The notes below the pieces were generated by a model. That model ran no database searches. It was given only the letters and a program-made list of their open reading frames with translations, and was not told the origin of the DNA. A stretch of 64,000 nt of DNA, from contig NC_133931.1 of the NCBI RefSeq assembly GCF_031877795.1, positions 19,909,764-19,973,763 on the forward strand. The letters are read 5' to 3'. A program made the translations under genes and the position numbers. This DNA comes from Strix aluco (taxonomy: Eukaryota; Chordata; Aves; Strigiformes; Strigidae). Positions 39,501 to 53,700 of the stretch are shown piece after piece (positions within the stretch are counted from its first letter, which is position 1; every line of letters starts with the position of its first letter).

Positions 39501-42500
39501 TAGCATTAGATTTTGTTGTTCATGAGTGTATATGCAATGATGCATGGGGCTGATAATAAACAATGAGAACCAGAGGTTTTCACTTCTGTAATCTAAGAAA
39601 CAGTTGTAATGATAGCTTCACCTTTAGGTTACTTATCAGTTCTGATTAAAAAAAAAGTCAGACTGTCTCAGGGCTGTAAAAATCTCAAAGCCTGAATAGC
39701 TTTTCCTCTTTCTTTTCTTGCTTCAGCCTTTCTAAATCGTTGAAGAAGAATATTACTGTATAAGTAGTAAACAGCACAAGAAATGTCAATCCTAGCACAC
39801 TTTCACAAAGTAACTAGTTTAATGTTTTTAATATTCTGATTACAGCCACCTAAGCAGGTTGCTAAGTGTATAATTTCATAAGGTCATAGCTACAAGGAAG
39901 TCGAATTAATTTCTTATACTTTTTTCACACATCTCTTGAAGATTTTGCATCATCGGTTTGGCGTGATTTTTTTTTTTTTTATGTGGTGACCTACTGTTGT
40001 TTGATCTATGGCTTTTATTCAACAGTATAAAATGAACTTAAGCAGAGGTGATACTTTCATGCAGAGTCAGGTGTTCAGGGTGCTTGCTTATATAGCTTTC
40101 TATGAAAAGGTCTTAACTTTGAGATATTTCTGGTATGTGTCATCTCCATGCATCAACACTTACCAGTATGTATGTACAGACAGTTTACTTCTATTTGTGG
40201 AATTGTTGGTTTCATTAGAATTTTACACTGTGGGTTTTTTTTTTTGTGAAGACCTCACTGTTTCAAGTATTCAAGCTAAGTTCACTTACACTATTCTACT
40301 TAGAAATGTCTCTGTATAATTTACAGTTGCTTTTGCCTTGTCTTTCATGAGATCAACTTAAAATTACACAGCCAGGGGATGTCACAGGAAAACATTTTCA
40401 TACTCTTAGTAAGTCAACTGAATGGTTTTTCTTTCATCTGTTTCCCCTTCCTCTTTTATAATCTCAAGATTCATCGGAAGTTGGAGATAATTTCTCCTTA
40501 TTGGAACACTTCCTATCAGGCAAGTCATTCTTAGATTTAGCTCAGTCACCATTATGGTGTTATCCACTTTGGACCTCCTTCACAAATAAATATGTAGTCA
40601 AATCACAAAAGAAATGTCCAATAGGTTCACTGTGGCATTGAGTGTACTGGTGTGTGGCTCACTTCATGGCTTCCTTCATACTGTTCTCTCCTGGGATTTG
40701 ATCTTGGTTCCTCTTCTCCCATATGTTTCTGGCTCATATAGACAGTCTCAGGGTGCTACTGTTTCAGGGTTTTTTTAAATATATAGGCTTTTCTGAATTT
40801 TATTTAAGTGTTCATTTTATTGCACTGGTAGCACTTGGTGAGGAGGTTTGGGTCTGTGTAAAATAATCACTCTAAAGCTGTTAGTTCTATTTCCTAACTA
40901 TTTGTCATTAAAGGTTTAATGTTCTAATTAAACATGCATAGTGTTTCAAATCATAATTTCCATATGGAGCTGCTTTAAATTCTTCCTGTCAATTTTCAGT
41001 TAAGTATTCTAAAAATGTGCTTTCAGAACCTGGTCAGTTGGAGGAAGATTAACCTTACTGGCATCATAGCACTGTTTACTTGTTTTCTAAGTTTACTTGG
41101 AATAAGAGAACTTACTTAAAAGGTTGTTTTTCCCTTAGCAAAAGCCTGAAGATACCTTCTCTAATACAGACTGCTCCAGCTATACCTGCTCTTTAGTGGC
41201 TTGATTACAATTCCACCCAGGAGGAAAGGAACCAAATGTTAGAAGGTTTTTAAGTTAATGAATTGTTAGATATCTCTGGTTTTGTGACTTGACTGAGAGG
41301 ACAAGTGAGGTAGGAATTGGGAAGACACGTTCAACTGCTGTCAGCACCATGCAATTACAGGTTGGTTTCTGTAAAACATTAAGGTATTACATTAAAATCT
41401 TTTTTTTTGTCTGTGTTTAGCTTTGCGTGAGAAGAGAACGACTGTTGTTGCACAGCTGAAGCAGCTTCAAGCTGAAACTGAACCTATTGTCAAGATGTTT
41501 GAGGATCCAGAGACTACAAGGCAAATGCAGTCTACTAGGTAACTTCTGAAATAATTTCTCAGAACAGCTTGCTGGTACCTCTTAGTCATTGATGATAGGA
41601 AAACTCTCTGTATAGCACCTGCAAAGACAGACATTTTTATTTCTAGCCAATATTTAAGTAGTGCTTGTGGTCAGGTAATTGAAATTGCTGGACACAATTT
41701 ACTCTTTTTTTTCAGTGCTTTTACCTGCTGTGCATAAGGTTCCTAATGTTCATGAATCAACTCAGGACAGGTGACAGCCGTCATTCAGTGCAGTCAAATC
41801 ACAGCCAAGATTGGTTTTGGGGAGGTTGGGGAGCTGCTTTTGTTTGTTTTTTGAAGGGGGTTATTTGGGGGTTTTGGGGGGAAAATGTGGGGTGAAACAA
41901 TTCAGATTCTCTTTTCTAGGAGACCATCTGCTTTCTCTCCCTTTTCTACCTTCCACAGAGGATTATGGAGTGCTGTCTTCCTTATTCAGAGAGGCCCAGT
42001 GGATAAGCATCCTTTCAGCCTCATAGCACATATTTTTCAGGACTCTGTCCTTCCTCCCTCCTTCCCCTCCCTCATGCCCTTAACTGGCCATCTTGTTGAT
42101 ATAAGATAGTGGTCATAATCTTTTTAAGATGTATCCACTTTCTTTCACTTTGCTCATGGGAGTAATTAAAGTAGAATGAGTTTGTCTGCACACTGTATCT
42201 AAGGACTGTGAGAGTTCTTGTGGTTAAACCTGAATTGGACTCGGTAGGAAAGGGTTCAACTGTAGTGCTTGAGGAAGTAATGCACATGAATCTGCTTTGA
42301 ATTCTTCCTGTCAGTTTTCAGTTAAGTATTCTAAAAATGTGCTTTCAGAAGCTGGTCAGTTAGAGGAAGATTAATCTTTTTTAATTTTAAACTATGAAAC
42401 TTCAACAGAGGGTTGACTAGGTATTTGTTTAGTGTTAAGTTACTGCTTGTTGTCTTTACATAGGGAGCATTGTATTGCTGTTGTAAATGTGTCTAACCAA

Positions 42501-45500
42501 CTCTGGAAAATTAGAATCCTTCTTCAGCCTTACCTGCTCTAAGATTTCAGATAGAACATACCACATGAGATAGAGCACCTATGGCTCGACTTGAATTTGA
42601 AGGTGAAGCCTGTACTTGGGTTTATTGTTGGCAAGCTTTATGCATCTGCTGATATGGAAGACACTTAACATTGCTTCTGGAATTATCTTAGAAAAACACT
42701 GACTGCACAAACCCTTCTTTCTAGTCTGCAGAAATCTTCTTGATGAGGTGTACCTTTGTTTGGGAGCAACCCCCCTGAAGAGAATGGGTCACTGAAGGGG
42801 AAGGAATTTCATTAGAATTTACTCCTTGTTTTGAGTGCAGATTATCATCCTTTTTCCCTTTCTCCTCTTTGCCCAACTTGCTGAGAAACCTAATTGACCC
42901 ATTTGGCCTATGCTTCCTGCACTCTGCATGTGGTTTTCAGAATTTCTTATAGTCTAATTTAGAGTTTGGTCAGTGCAGAAATGTTGAGGTGCACTGCATT
43001 GGGTCTCAATGTGCACGTGAAACAAGTTGTCAGTAGAAATCATGAAATTTGTTAGCTTTCCAGCACTTCAGAAAAAGCTTCTATTTTCTATTCTGATATC
43101 ACCAGAATATACTTAAGTTTCTGCTGCAGAAAGCATGGTCAGGATAAGTAAGCCACCTTTTATATTTGATTTCAGCATGGATATTTACATTTACTTATGA
43201 CTTGGGTGTTTATGCAAAGCCAGGAGCTGTTTGACAGCTTTTGGAAGTATAGCTTTGAAAGTGAAAGACTCAATTGCTGTTAGTTAACTGCCTTGAAGTT
43301 ATTAACTGGGATTATCTTAACTTTAAAGAAGAGGCTTCCTGATACTAGCACAACTCTATTCAAATGTAATTAAACTTCTGACCCATATATAGAGATCTTG
43401 TTCAATTCTTGCTTTGCAGTAGGTTGTTATAATAATATTTGGCCTAGAAAAAAAATGACCTAGCTGCAATTCTAAGTGCTACCATTTCTTGGGAAGTGTG
43501 TTCTGGTACTTGACCTTTGATCCACCGAAGTTGGTCAGTAGTATTTATTTTAAATTGGAAACACCCTGTTTGGAAGCAAGAGATACAATCAAAAAATGCA
43601 TGGAATTTAACTTGCCTAATGCTGTAAAGTATTAGTCCTACTACTCATATGCAGCAAGTTTTGTTTCAGAACTGATACATTGTTTTTTTTGTTAAAATGT
43701 CTGAAAACTCTGCAGCTCAGAAATACTGATTTTTGATTATTGGCTTGACAAGTTCTAATCCAGACTGTTGGGGTTATACAGTAATAGGGAGAAAGAATCG
43801 GGCTGAAAAGTGTCGGATCTGTCTAGACCTGAGTAGCATGCTTCAGACAGTAGAAAGCAACTTTTAATTCTTTGACTGCTGTGAATTTCTGCTGGTGATT
43901 TGGAATCTGTATCAAATTTAGAGCTGCATATTAATATTCAGGGCTTTAGGTTTTGATCCAGGACAGTGCCATTTGGAACATCAAAGTCTGGGAAGTGGTA
44001 GGAGATGTATAAAGGAGACTTTGCAATTGGAAGTTCTTTCAAGAATAAGCCAAAACATTTCTCTTTCTTTTTTTCACTTGCTTTTTTTCTAAGCAGCTGT
44101 TGGAGGACATTGACTTTAAAATTATAGAGGATTAGTCAGTATTCTTCATCCTTGAAGTATGTTCCACTGGAAGAAACCCATGACGTTATTTTGCTGCTTC
44201 CACAAGTATTACTGGGTATTGTCATTCTTGGCTACCTTGGCAACGTGCCATTTCCCTGTAGAATTTTACACTATAAGTTCTAATTAAACTCAGTCAGTTG
44301 ACTTCAGAGTAAATGGGGACATTTTCTGCTGCATACACTTCTACTGTATCTTTGTCCTAAGAGGAATGTATAGCTTGGTGCTGTCCTCTTCAGTTAAATC
44401 GTGAGTACACGTTCTGTCAAGTATAATAGTTCCATGAATTGTCCAAGTCATCTTTGCCACATGATTGTTTAAGTGTGACTGCACAGAAGAGATGAAGTGG
44501 AGGGTAGCTACAGGTTGATGGAGCATGCGCTTCAGTGGGGGGCTGGAGAATAGAAAAATATCATCAATACTTTCTATATTGTAGAAAGACAGTCCATACA
44601 GTTGAAGTGCCAAATTGAAAATACTTCCTATTTATGAATATGAACTATCTATATAAATTCAACTATGGTTCTTGTTGCCAGGTGATTACAGCAGAGTTTG
44701 AATGGAATTCTTATTGTATTGAAAAGCTGGTGTGCTTAAATTTCACTCTAAGAGCTGATCAAAATCCATTGTAGACACTGGATAAAAAATTATACACTAA
44801 GTTAACTATTGCTTAAAAATACCACAGGTATCTGAAGTCCTCTGGTCATCAATATGAGACTAACTGGTGGTAGATAATTTCATGCTTGCCTACTGGAGGC
44901 TTGAGCTTTCCTTTGATCTAGATAATATTGCTTGTCCTTTTATTATCCATGTTCAAAAAAAAAACCTCCAAAACTTCAGAAATTTGATCATGTGTAAATT
45001 AGATGTTTAGAACTTAACTAAATATAGTTACTGTTTATACTTGTGCATTCTGCAGGCATTTGCTGTGGTAGAGGTATTCTTGCTAACCATTGTGTCCCAG
45101 TGCTAACAGTGGGAGAAGTTTTCCTTTCTAATTCTGTTTTACTTTAGTTTTTGGCATATTTTTTTCCTGTTGTGTTAAATTCAAACTGCTTGGCTAGAGT
45201 AACATGAGCAGGAAGAGCTCAAGTCAGAATTTGGCTTTCATACTGAAAGCTAAGGATGCCATCAAATTTTAAAAAACTTTCCACCCTTTCTTAACTCGAG
45301 TTATTGTTGCAGGTGGCATTATTTATTTAAAATTATATTAATTTTAAGATTTTAAAACTTCTTCGCAGCACTTTAGGAGTAGTTGGCTTGTTGTTTCTGC
45401 AGTTGCTTTTCTCACCAGTGGAGGAGTATCATCTTAAATTTATACTCTATTCAGGTATTTTACTCTTAACAGCTAAAGGTTGTGTTGTGCAGAGCATTGC

Positions 45501-47742
45501 ATGGTGACAATGTTTGTTTTGCAAAAACAGCAGTTTTTATCTTTTTTATTATAGGGACGGTCGGATGCTGTTTGACTATTTAGCTGAGAAACATGGTGTA
45601 AGTGTTTTAATTCTTATATCTGTTTGAATTCAGTTCTGAATATCTTTATCCAACCTCCCCCACAGCCAACAGCTCTGAGCAGTTACGGACCAGCATTTTG
45701 GCCTGTCTCATGCCAAAGTAGCTACTAGGCAGAATTCCTAATGCTAATGTATTTTATTTGAATGCCTTTAAACTTTTTAGTCTTTATACAAAAGTAAAGC
45801 CGGAGCTCAGTGTTAGCGGCATCCTGGTAACTAAGATGTGTTTTACTTTGTAATACAGAATTTCACCTCTTTTTCCAGTATTGGTATAATCTTTAATTCA
45901 GTGGTGTGGATTAAGAGTATAATAGTTTTCTGTTGTTTTATCTGTGTACAATGTCTTTCAAAGAACCTGAAGATTTCAAAAGTTACTTTACTATCAAAAT
46001 TGGCTTGTAACAGCTTTTTTCCTAGTGAAAAGCTTTTTTTGTATTTGTTTTCAGTTTAGGCAAGAGTACCTAGATACACTCTACAGGTATGCAAAATTCC
46101 AGTATGAATGTGGTAATTACTCAGGAGCTGCAGAGTATCTCTACTTCTTTAGAGTTCTGGTAAGTTTTGGGTGTTTGGTTTTGGGTTTTGTTTTGTGGTT
46201 TGTTTGATAGTTTTTTCCCAATTAAATACTTAGACTGGTAAGTTTTCTGTATTTATTCTTAAAATACAATACTTTTGAGCTTTTTTGAAACAATTTGTGT
46301 GCACCGAAGAAAAGTTGAAAAATAATTGTTAATAATCATCACTGTTTTCCAGCAATTCTGTTACTGTCATGCTGAATTCAGAACTGTCCTTTTAATTTGT
46401 ATGTCTCATGTTGACATTTAATTACAGAATGCTGCTTCTTTCCTCACTGTAAATGTATCCTGGAAAAAATATTTAAAAAAAAATACTACTTGTTTTTTGT
46501 GTGGATCTTATCAACAGTAGTGAAAAGCTTGCAGGTGGATTGAACATAATTGGTGGTAATGGTGAATTGCCAGCTTCTTATCTGAACTCTCATCTGTCTT
46601 CTCTTGAATTTTGTGATGGTTTTAAGAGTATAAGTCATCTGCCTAGGAAATGTAAACAGCTTAAATGAGAATTGTAGAACCAGATCCATTGTCTCTGAAG
46701 CAACTCTTCTCATGTTGTTGTAATTCATATCATTTGTTAATGGTGGGAGTGAATTTTGAGAATGAAGATTTAGTGTCTTCTAAGAATCTCAACACAGTAA
46801 ATTTATTGTTGGTGGTCGCTGAATGTGCTATTTTACTAACAAATGGAAATTTAAGGTAACTACTTGGAAATCCAGATACTGTAGCTATAACAGCTGTAGT
46901 ATCTAAAGGCAGTTATTGTGAATAGCTAACTAATCATGTGATTTGGAACCACCACAGTGCGTGTGAACTTCCTCAACTGAAAGTATCAGCTAAATTGGTA
47001 CCTGGGTTGTCTGGAAGATAATGACTTCTAAACTGTGTATCTCTCATGGATATGTGGAGTGATTGCTGAAACTATGTAGTGGTTTGTATATTGAGGTTGG
47101 TTTGTTGCAAAATTGGGAAATGTGTCTTTAATCAGAATAGGTTTTAAAGTAGGAATAAGGTGAATTCTTAGTCTAAATATTGATGATGAAGAGTTCTTAT
47201 GTATGAAGGTACATGCCGTGTGCTGAGGGGAAATAAAAGTTACTTACTTAGGCTTGTGAGCAGCTATTCTTAATTCTTCATGCTTTAATTCTGGGCTTAG
47301 CGTTATGTTCTTACATGTCAAATAGCTAATTTCAAAAAGTAAAGTACTGTTTTTGTGTTGGTAACAGCTTGGTATAAGGCTTTTGTTACTAATTCTGATG
47401 GGAGATTTGTTTAAAGTTCTGTGTGATGAAACATAACCTATGAAAGAACTATTGTAACTGATCTGAGAAGAGAATTTGACACTGTGAATGACCTAGTGTA
47501 ATTCATTCCTGTATAAAACTAACACAGCTTGACCTTAGGACTACCCTTCCAGGAAATAGATTCACTACTGCAAAGTTGCAGTTTTAGTGGATGTTTCTGT
47601 AAGAAGTATGCTTTTTGGCACAGCATTAGCAGAAGGAACCTTGAGTACTAACTTTTTTAAGGTGGTTACCTACTGTCATGAATTCTTCAGGAACCTGCTT
47701 TGAAATAACCTTGTTCTAGCAGTTTAGAAGCATTTTTATATG

Positions 47743-47789
<47 letters not shown>

Positions 47790-50700
47790 AAAAAAAATTG
47801 GAACTAGTGTATCATGTGGTGCTCAGTCATTTCATTTTTTCTTTTTTTTCTTTAACTTAAACTGCAGTAGTGTGAAGCTTTGTCTTACTTTGATGGGATT
47901 TTCTAGTTTCAACTTCAGAAGCATTACTGCTGTTTCTTCTGTCCCTAAATTGCTTTTTTAAAAGTACTCCATTTGGAAAGATAGGACCATGCAAATTTGG
48001 TATCTTGTCAATTAAAACTACTGCCAGAAAATATTTTTTTCCTCATATTTCAAAGTAAATAATAATTTAAGAAAAATTAAGAGACTTTGCTGCTGTTGTT
48101 GAAAATAGGTTCCAGCAACAGACAGAAATGCTTTGAGTTCTCTGTGGGGAAAACTGGCATCTGAAATTCTGATGCAGAATTGGGATGCAGCAATGGAAGA
48201 TCTCACAAGACTGAAGGAGACAATAGATAATAATGTAAGTAAAATCTTGGTCATGTTGATAAGGTGAGAGGTTAGACGTGTTGATATTCAAGTTTTATTA
48301 CGAATCACTTAGTCTTGTTTAGGAATAGTTTACCACTTCTTCAGTAGATAGTTTGTTTAAAACTGTGGGAGAGTCAAAGGGTGTTTGTGAAGAAATAGTG
48401 AGGCTCCTTTTTTCCTCTTATCACACTTGAAAATATAGCTGAGAACTTTTAAGGTATTTCCAGTAAACAGAAAACTGAACTAGTCTCAAGGATGAGTTTG
48501 AGGGCAAGGTGTCATTGTGTGAAATTGCTGCTTAAATTTCAGATAGTTGTGCTATTAATTTTGGATAAAGAATAAAATACATGTAATTAAACTATACTCT
48601 TGCATGAAGATAGCACTTTTGACAAAAAATGCAAGACATCTTGTTTCTGGAAATAGTTTTCAGCCAATTCAGCTTCCTCATCAGTTCCTGAGTTCAGATG
48701 AGCACCAAGAACATGAAGGGAAAGAGTGGGGCTGCAGTACTCATTCCGAGCAGCTGAAGTGATTGAAGACCTCTCAGTCTTCTTCTCTGCTTGTGGATCT
48801 TCAGTGGCCATATCTGAAATGTGAGAGTTTTACTCTCCTAAACCAGAACCTTGAAAAGGTGTTTGGTGTTTTGTTTTGGTGGTCCGTCCCCTCCCTGCCC
48901 AGAATGATTCTTTCTCAGTGTGGTAGATAACTAATGTTAATAAATTTTCTTCTCTAATTTTCTCATCTTTATGAACCTATGTGGTTATAATAGACTATTA
49001 AATTTGACTTATTCATTAGACTCCCAAGATTTTTTTAGGATAGAGTCATAGTAGTTGTCATGCTCTTTAGAGTGATTATTACTTGCTATGTCAGTTCATT
49101 CTCAACATGTTGCTTTGCAATCTATTTGAGGTGCTGCTGAAATTTGGAGCTAATACAGATACTTAGAGCTGAATTCCTATTTGTGCATTATCAGCTGGTT
49201 TAAATGAAGATAGTTACATTCTTATTTCTTGGCTGAAAGTGATTATGGTGTTTCATCATTGTCTGAGACTGACAAAAAAGCTCTTGTGAGGCTTTAGAGA
49301 GGAAGAAAAACTGAAAAGCTAGAGAAGCCAAGTAGTTCCTCAGATCACATCTGAAGAGAGGAATACAAGAAACAAAATTGAGGATTAAAAAGGGAAGTAA
49401 TAACCTATCTTAGTATGGTAGTCTTTGGGAAACTAAAATCCATGCTCTTGCCATAACAATACAAATTTTGGCAGACAAGTTGGAATATAATACTGGAAAA
49501 TTTTTCTTGGTTGTAACTTTCAGCAGATTTATCTTTAACAGATGACAGGTTAAAAAGCTGGAGGTCAAACTCAGCCTGAGAGTGGTAACAGCTAAAAAGA
49601 GCCAGTAGGAAATCACAAACTTTTTGAAGACTTGGAGGTTTCCATGCATTGGTATTCATGCAAACTTTGTGTTTTATTTCACTTAAATCGATGTTATGTT
49701 TTCTTTTAGTCTGTCAGCTCTCCGCTGCAGTCTCTTCAGCAAAGAACATGGCTCATCCACTGGTCTTTGTTTGTATTTTTTAATCATCCTAAAGGAAGAG
49801 ACAATATCATTGACCTTTTCCTCTATCAACCGCAGTAAGTTATGTTGTGTTATGCTGGGGTCTTTAAATCAAAATGAAGACAGATGATGAATACGCAAAC
49901 TTGTCAGACATTTTTTTCAACCCATAGCCTGAGGCTGTTTCAGAAGCTCTAATGATATTAACACTTGAAATTTTTTTTCTCCCCAAGTCTTTTTTTTGTG
50001 TATAATCTGCTTTTCAGCACGGGTATACTTCTTCTTTGAAGGGGAAGTGAGTGGTGAAGTAGGAAGAACTGGCTTTTTTTTTTTTTCCCTAGTGCTTGAG
50101 GGGGACAGAATAACTGGTTTTGCTAGATTACCAACTGCTACCACATCTTTTAGGGCTGGAGGGGAAGGTATTGTTCTATTTTGATTTTAAAAAACCCGTT
50201 TAAGAAGGATTCTTGAGAAAAATCTGAGAATAAAAATGAAAATTGAAACACTATAGCCATTTTTGAGAGGGCTGACTTCTTATAGATCTAGGAGTCCAGA
50301 ACAGCTTAACACTTGAAATTAGTTACAAGTTTTGCTCTCCTTCGAGTACCTGGTTGGAGGTAATCTATTAGAATAGGAGAATAGTACTTAAGAAAAGCAG
50401 TTGAATTTCTTGCATGATGATCCCAGTAGACTAGTAATTTTTAGTGGGCTTTTTTGTCTCCTTTTTGTTTCATAGTGTATGTGTTGGTTTGTTTTTTAAT
50501 TTATACTTCTCACTTGTAAATATGGGCTAGTTTATTGGAGAGTTGAACAGGAAAGTTGCAGGCTCGGATGACAATATGAAAAAGGACTTCCTGTGGTTCT
50601 GTGTGCCCATGCAAACCCCTCTTGTGAAATCAGTGTAGCTGACAGATTAGGCCAGTGTTGACATCAGTTTAGCATATGGACTGTTCTCTTGCAGTGTTAG

Positions 50701-53700
50701 CTCCTTCTCTCCTTAGTGCACTGCTGCCTTCTCTTCCCCTTGCTTCCCTCCCTCTTTTCCCTGTCTGAAAAAGGTGATCACAAGGTTAACAGAAATAAGT
50801 CATTCTTCTACATCTGAATAAATGGTCAGTCATAAGCCCTGGTATTCTATTGCATAAAAGGTGCATAAGCTATTTATCATGAATACTGTTTTAATACAAA
50901 ATTGCATTATCTGAGCTTTATCTGTATTTTTTTCTTTCTAGATATCTCAATGCAATTCAGACAATGTGCCCGCATATCCTCAGATATCTGACTACTGCAG
51001 TCATAACAAACAAGGATGTTCGAAAACGTAGACAAGTGCTGAAAGATCTAGTCAAGGTTATTCAGCAGGTAAGGACTGAAATATCGGAAGTTTTCTGTCC
51101 TTTTTTTACCAAGACTCCATAATAACTTTCTTCTAATAATACGTCTGGTTTAGGGCTTCTACTTATGGATTTTGGTGCTCACTTTCTCTCACGGAACTAA
51201 TTTTCCCTTGTGAAGCAAAATGCATTGTCAGCCAGTGGGAGGACGGAATAACTTTTTTCCTCCTTTCATGTCAACAAGCAATGAATAAAATAGAATATGC
51301 ACTTAATTTTGCTTTTCTTTCTGTATGATTAAATGCAGAAAATTCAGCAAGACGTGTGAAATGCCTTTGTATCTGATTCTTCTTTTTCAGCTATCCCTAC
51401 AAGGAATTGTTGTATGAATAAGAGATCTTGTTTGCATTTCATAACCACTGAACTGTGTGCACTGGTTTGTGTTCATGTGCAGTTTCTCGAAAATGTTTCT
51501 GTTGGCACAGTTACATGAGGATGTAGACATGGACGTGAGCAATAAAAGAATTGTGCTTGATAGCAAACAAGGGGGTTATGGCAAAGATTTTTATCTGAAG
51601 TTGGCATGCAACTTGCTTACAAGCCATCATGCTTCAGACACTTTTGATGATAATAACATATATTCTGAATAATAAACTATGGTATATAGTGACAGTGCAG
51701 TTATTACAGGCTAGCAATTGATAGGATCCACTTCATTTATGTAACTACCTATGCAAAGCACAGTCAATGCAAAAATAAAACTCTAAGCATATCTTAATTT
51801 GTGTTTAAGCATTAGTGTTCAAAAAAGTAGCACAAGAAACTATAAACCAATCGAAGCGTTGAGACTCATCTTCTGAGCTAAAAACTGATTTTAGTGTTGA
51901 GCTTCTCATGTAATATGAATTTCTAATATTTGAAGTAAAGTAACATTTTACAACTTTTTTTTGCTTTCATTTTATCTTGTACAATTGGTGTGAATAAAAA
52001 AACAATCACTAGGGTGTTCCTTTTGAAAATGCCAACTCTGGCTTTGGCTTTGAAATACCTGGTAAGAGATTTATTTCTTAGTATTCTTCTACTCTGTATG
52101 GTTCATTATATTAAATCATAAAATGGCAAAGGTTTTACAGATTTGAAAGCAGTTCAGACAGGATAACTAGCAACTTGTCTACATAGGAAAAACAAAGCCT
52201 TGAATGAAGTGTTCTGTCAGATGTCATATGGTAGGCCGATTGCTCTACTAGCAGTTAGAGATTGCTAATGCTTCTAATACCTTTGCAAGTATTGAACTGA
52301 TAGGTAAGCAGTTTGTTTGTATCTATTTTAAAAGGTGATCAATCCAAGACTGTTTTACATAGTGGATGTTAATTATGTGGTTAACAAGTACTATTTTGAT
52401 GTAAAAAAACCCTTTAACTATAAAACTGAATTTTAAACCTAAATAATGAGACTGTAAATACATTTTTTGTAGAAGAAAAAACAGCTTTGCTCAGAAAAAA
52501 AATCTCAGTAATTCCCTTAATCTGCTGATCTTCTTGTATGCCGAAGCAGATATTGACAGATAGTGGGTTAAGCTGTCTTAAAATAAGTGTTAGAGACATA
52601 TCAGAGGATGTTAAATTATGTCTTAATTTACACAGATTTATATAGATCTAGTGTTGTTTATGCCTTGTAGTTAAGAATGTTGAGTAATTCCTGTAATGCC
52701 AAAATAAACTCAAGCATTTTGTATATAGAAAGTAGCATTATTTGTGTTAACTATGTTGTTAGTGTAAATCATAGGATCATTCAATTTGAAGCATGAAGGA
52801 TTTGGTGTTGGACTAGTCTTTGAAATCAGAATTTAGACTATCTGTTCTACCATATCTTAAGAAGTTTGGAGGTTTGATACACAACCAGCTCTAGTCCCTG
52901 ACTTGTTTTTTAATGCAAAGGTTGCACCACTAAATGCTGAAGATGAAACTGCACTTCTGGTTGTTCATCCATACTATTGAGGGGGGGGGGGCGGGGAAGA
53001 GCACACTTACTCAACTTTTATAAGAGGAATCGGGAAGTTTAACTTAAATAAATTAAGATGATATATGGACTTGCTTCCCATATTAAATTTTGTTTGAAGA
53101 ATATAAGGAAGACTGGAGTGATCTTGTGGCCTTGATTTCTAATATTGTTCCTAATTTTTTGACAGGAGTCCTACACATACAGGGACCCTATCACAGAGTT
53201 TGTGGAATGCTTGTACGTTAATTTCGATTTTGATGGTGCACAGAAGAAGCTGAGGGAGTGTGAAACAGTAAGATTTATAAGACTTCCCTTCCTTAAGTAA
53301 AGATCTCAAGTTCACAATGGCCAGCTAACTTGTTTGAAGTGGTGTTTGAGTCCATTGCCAATGTTTTCTGATGAGACTCAATCCACAGGTGTGCATGTGT
53401 GGTTTTGGGGGGTTTTTTGACAACTCATTTTGTAACACTTAAGACTTATGGTAAAGATGCAGCTTTAAAATTATATTTAAGCAGTTCTAGAACAAGAAGT
53501 GTATAGGTAATCATGTATCTGGCTGAGTTTCAACTTTTCCATTAGTGTTTGAAAAGTGCTTGAAGAAAAGCTTGGATTTGCCTTTTGTTGTGAAAGATAC
53601 TGCATCCTGGAATCGTAATGGTGAAAGTAATGTGAAATTACATTAGGATAGTTAAATACATATTCTTGGAAGAATCTTAGCTATCTACTATGAACAGTTA

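Larger units (their letters stand above)
41539..45554 (+). other. EIF3E intron 3 (4,016 bp)
   Basis: The donor is GTAACT and the acceptor TTATAG. It holds a G-rich quadruplex-like stretch at 41,856-41,892 and the right copy of the 83-bp repeat at 42,292-42,374. A 90-codon open frame on the minus strand (44,341-44,613) matches nothing I know and is probably chance. Confidence 0.85.

Noticed and set aside
40470..40520. Possible extra exon in intron 2 ending in a GC donor
   Set aside because: It has a non-canonical donor, and the known exon 2 to exon 3 junction already gives the complete protein.
44341..44613. 90-codon minus-strand open frame in EIF3E intron 3
   Set aside because: It looks somewhat protein-like but matches no family I can name. 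It has no start-site, splice or poly(A) support, so I leave it as chance.
51457..51672. 71-codon + strand open frame in intron 8
   Set aside because: It has no recognised domain and lies in intronic DNA. It overlaps the candidate alternative 3' UTR, not a coding exon.
52013..52061. Possible 49-base cassette exon in intron 8 (after CACTAG, before GTAAGA)
   Set aside because: The donor is good but the acceptor has no pyrimidine tract. The length would shift the frame and no known eIF3e form contains these residues.
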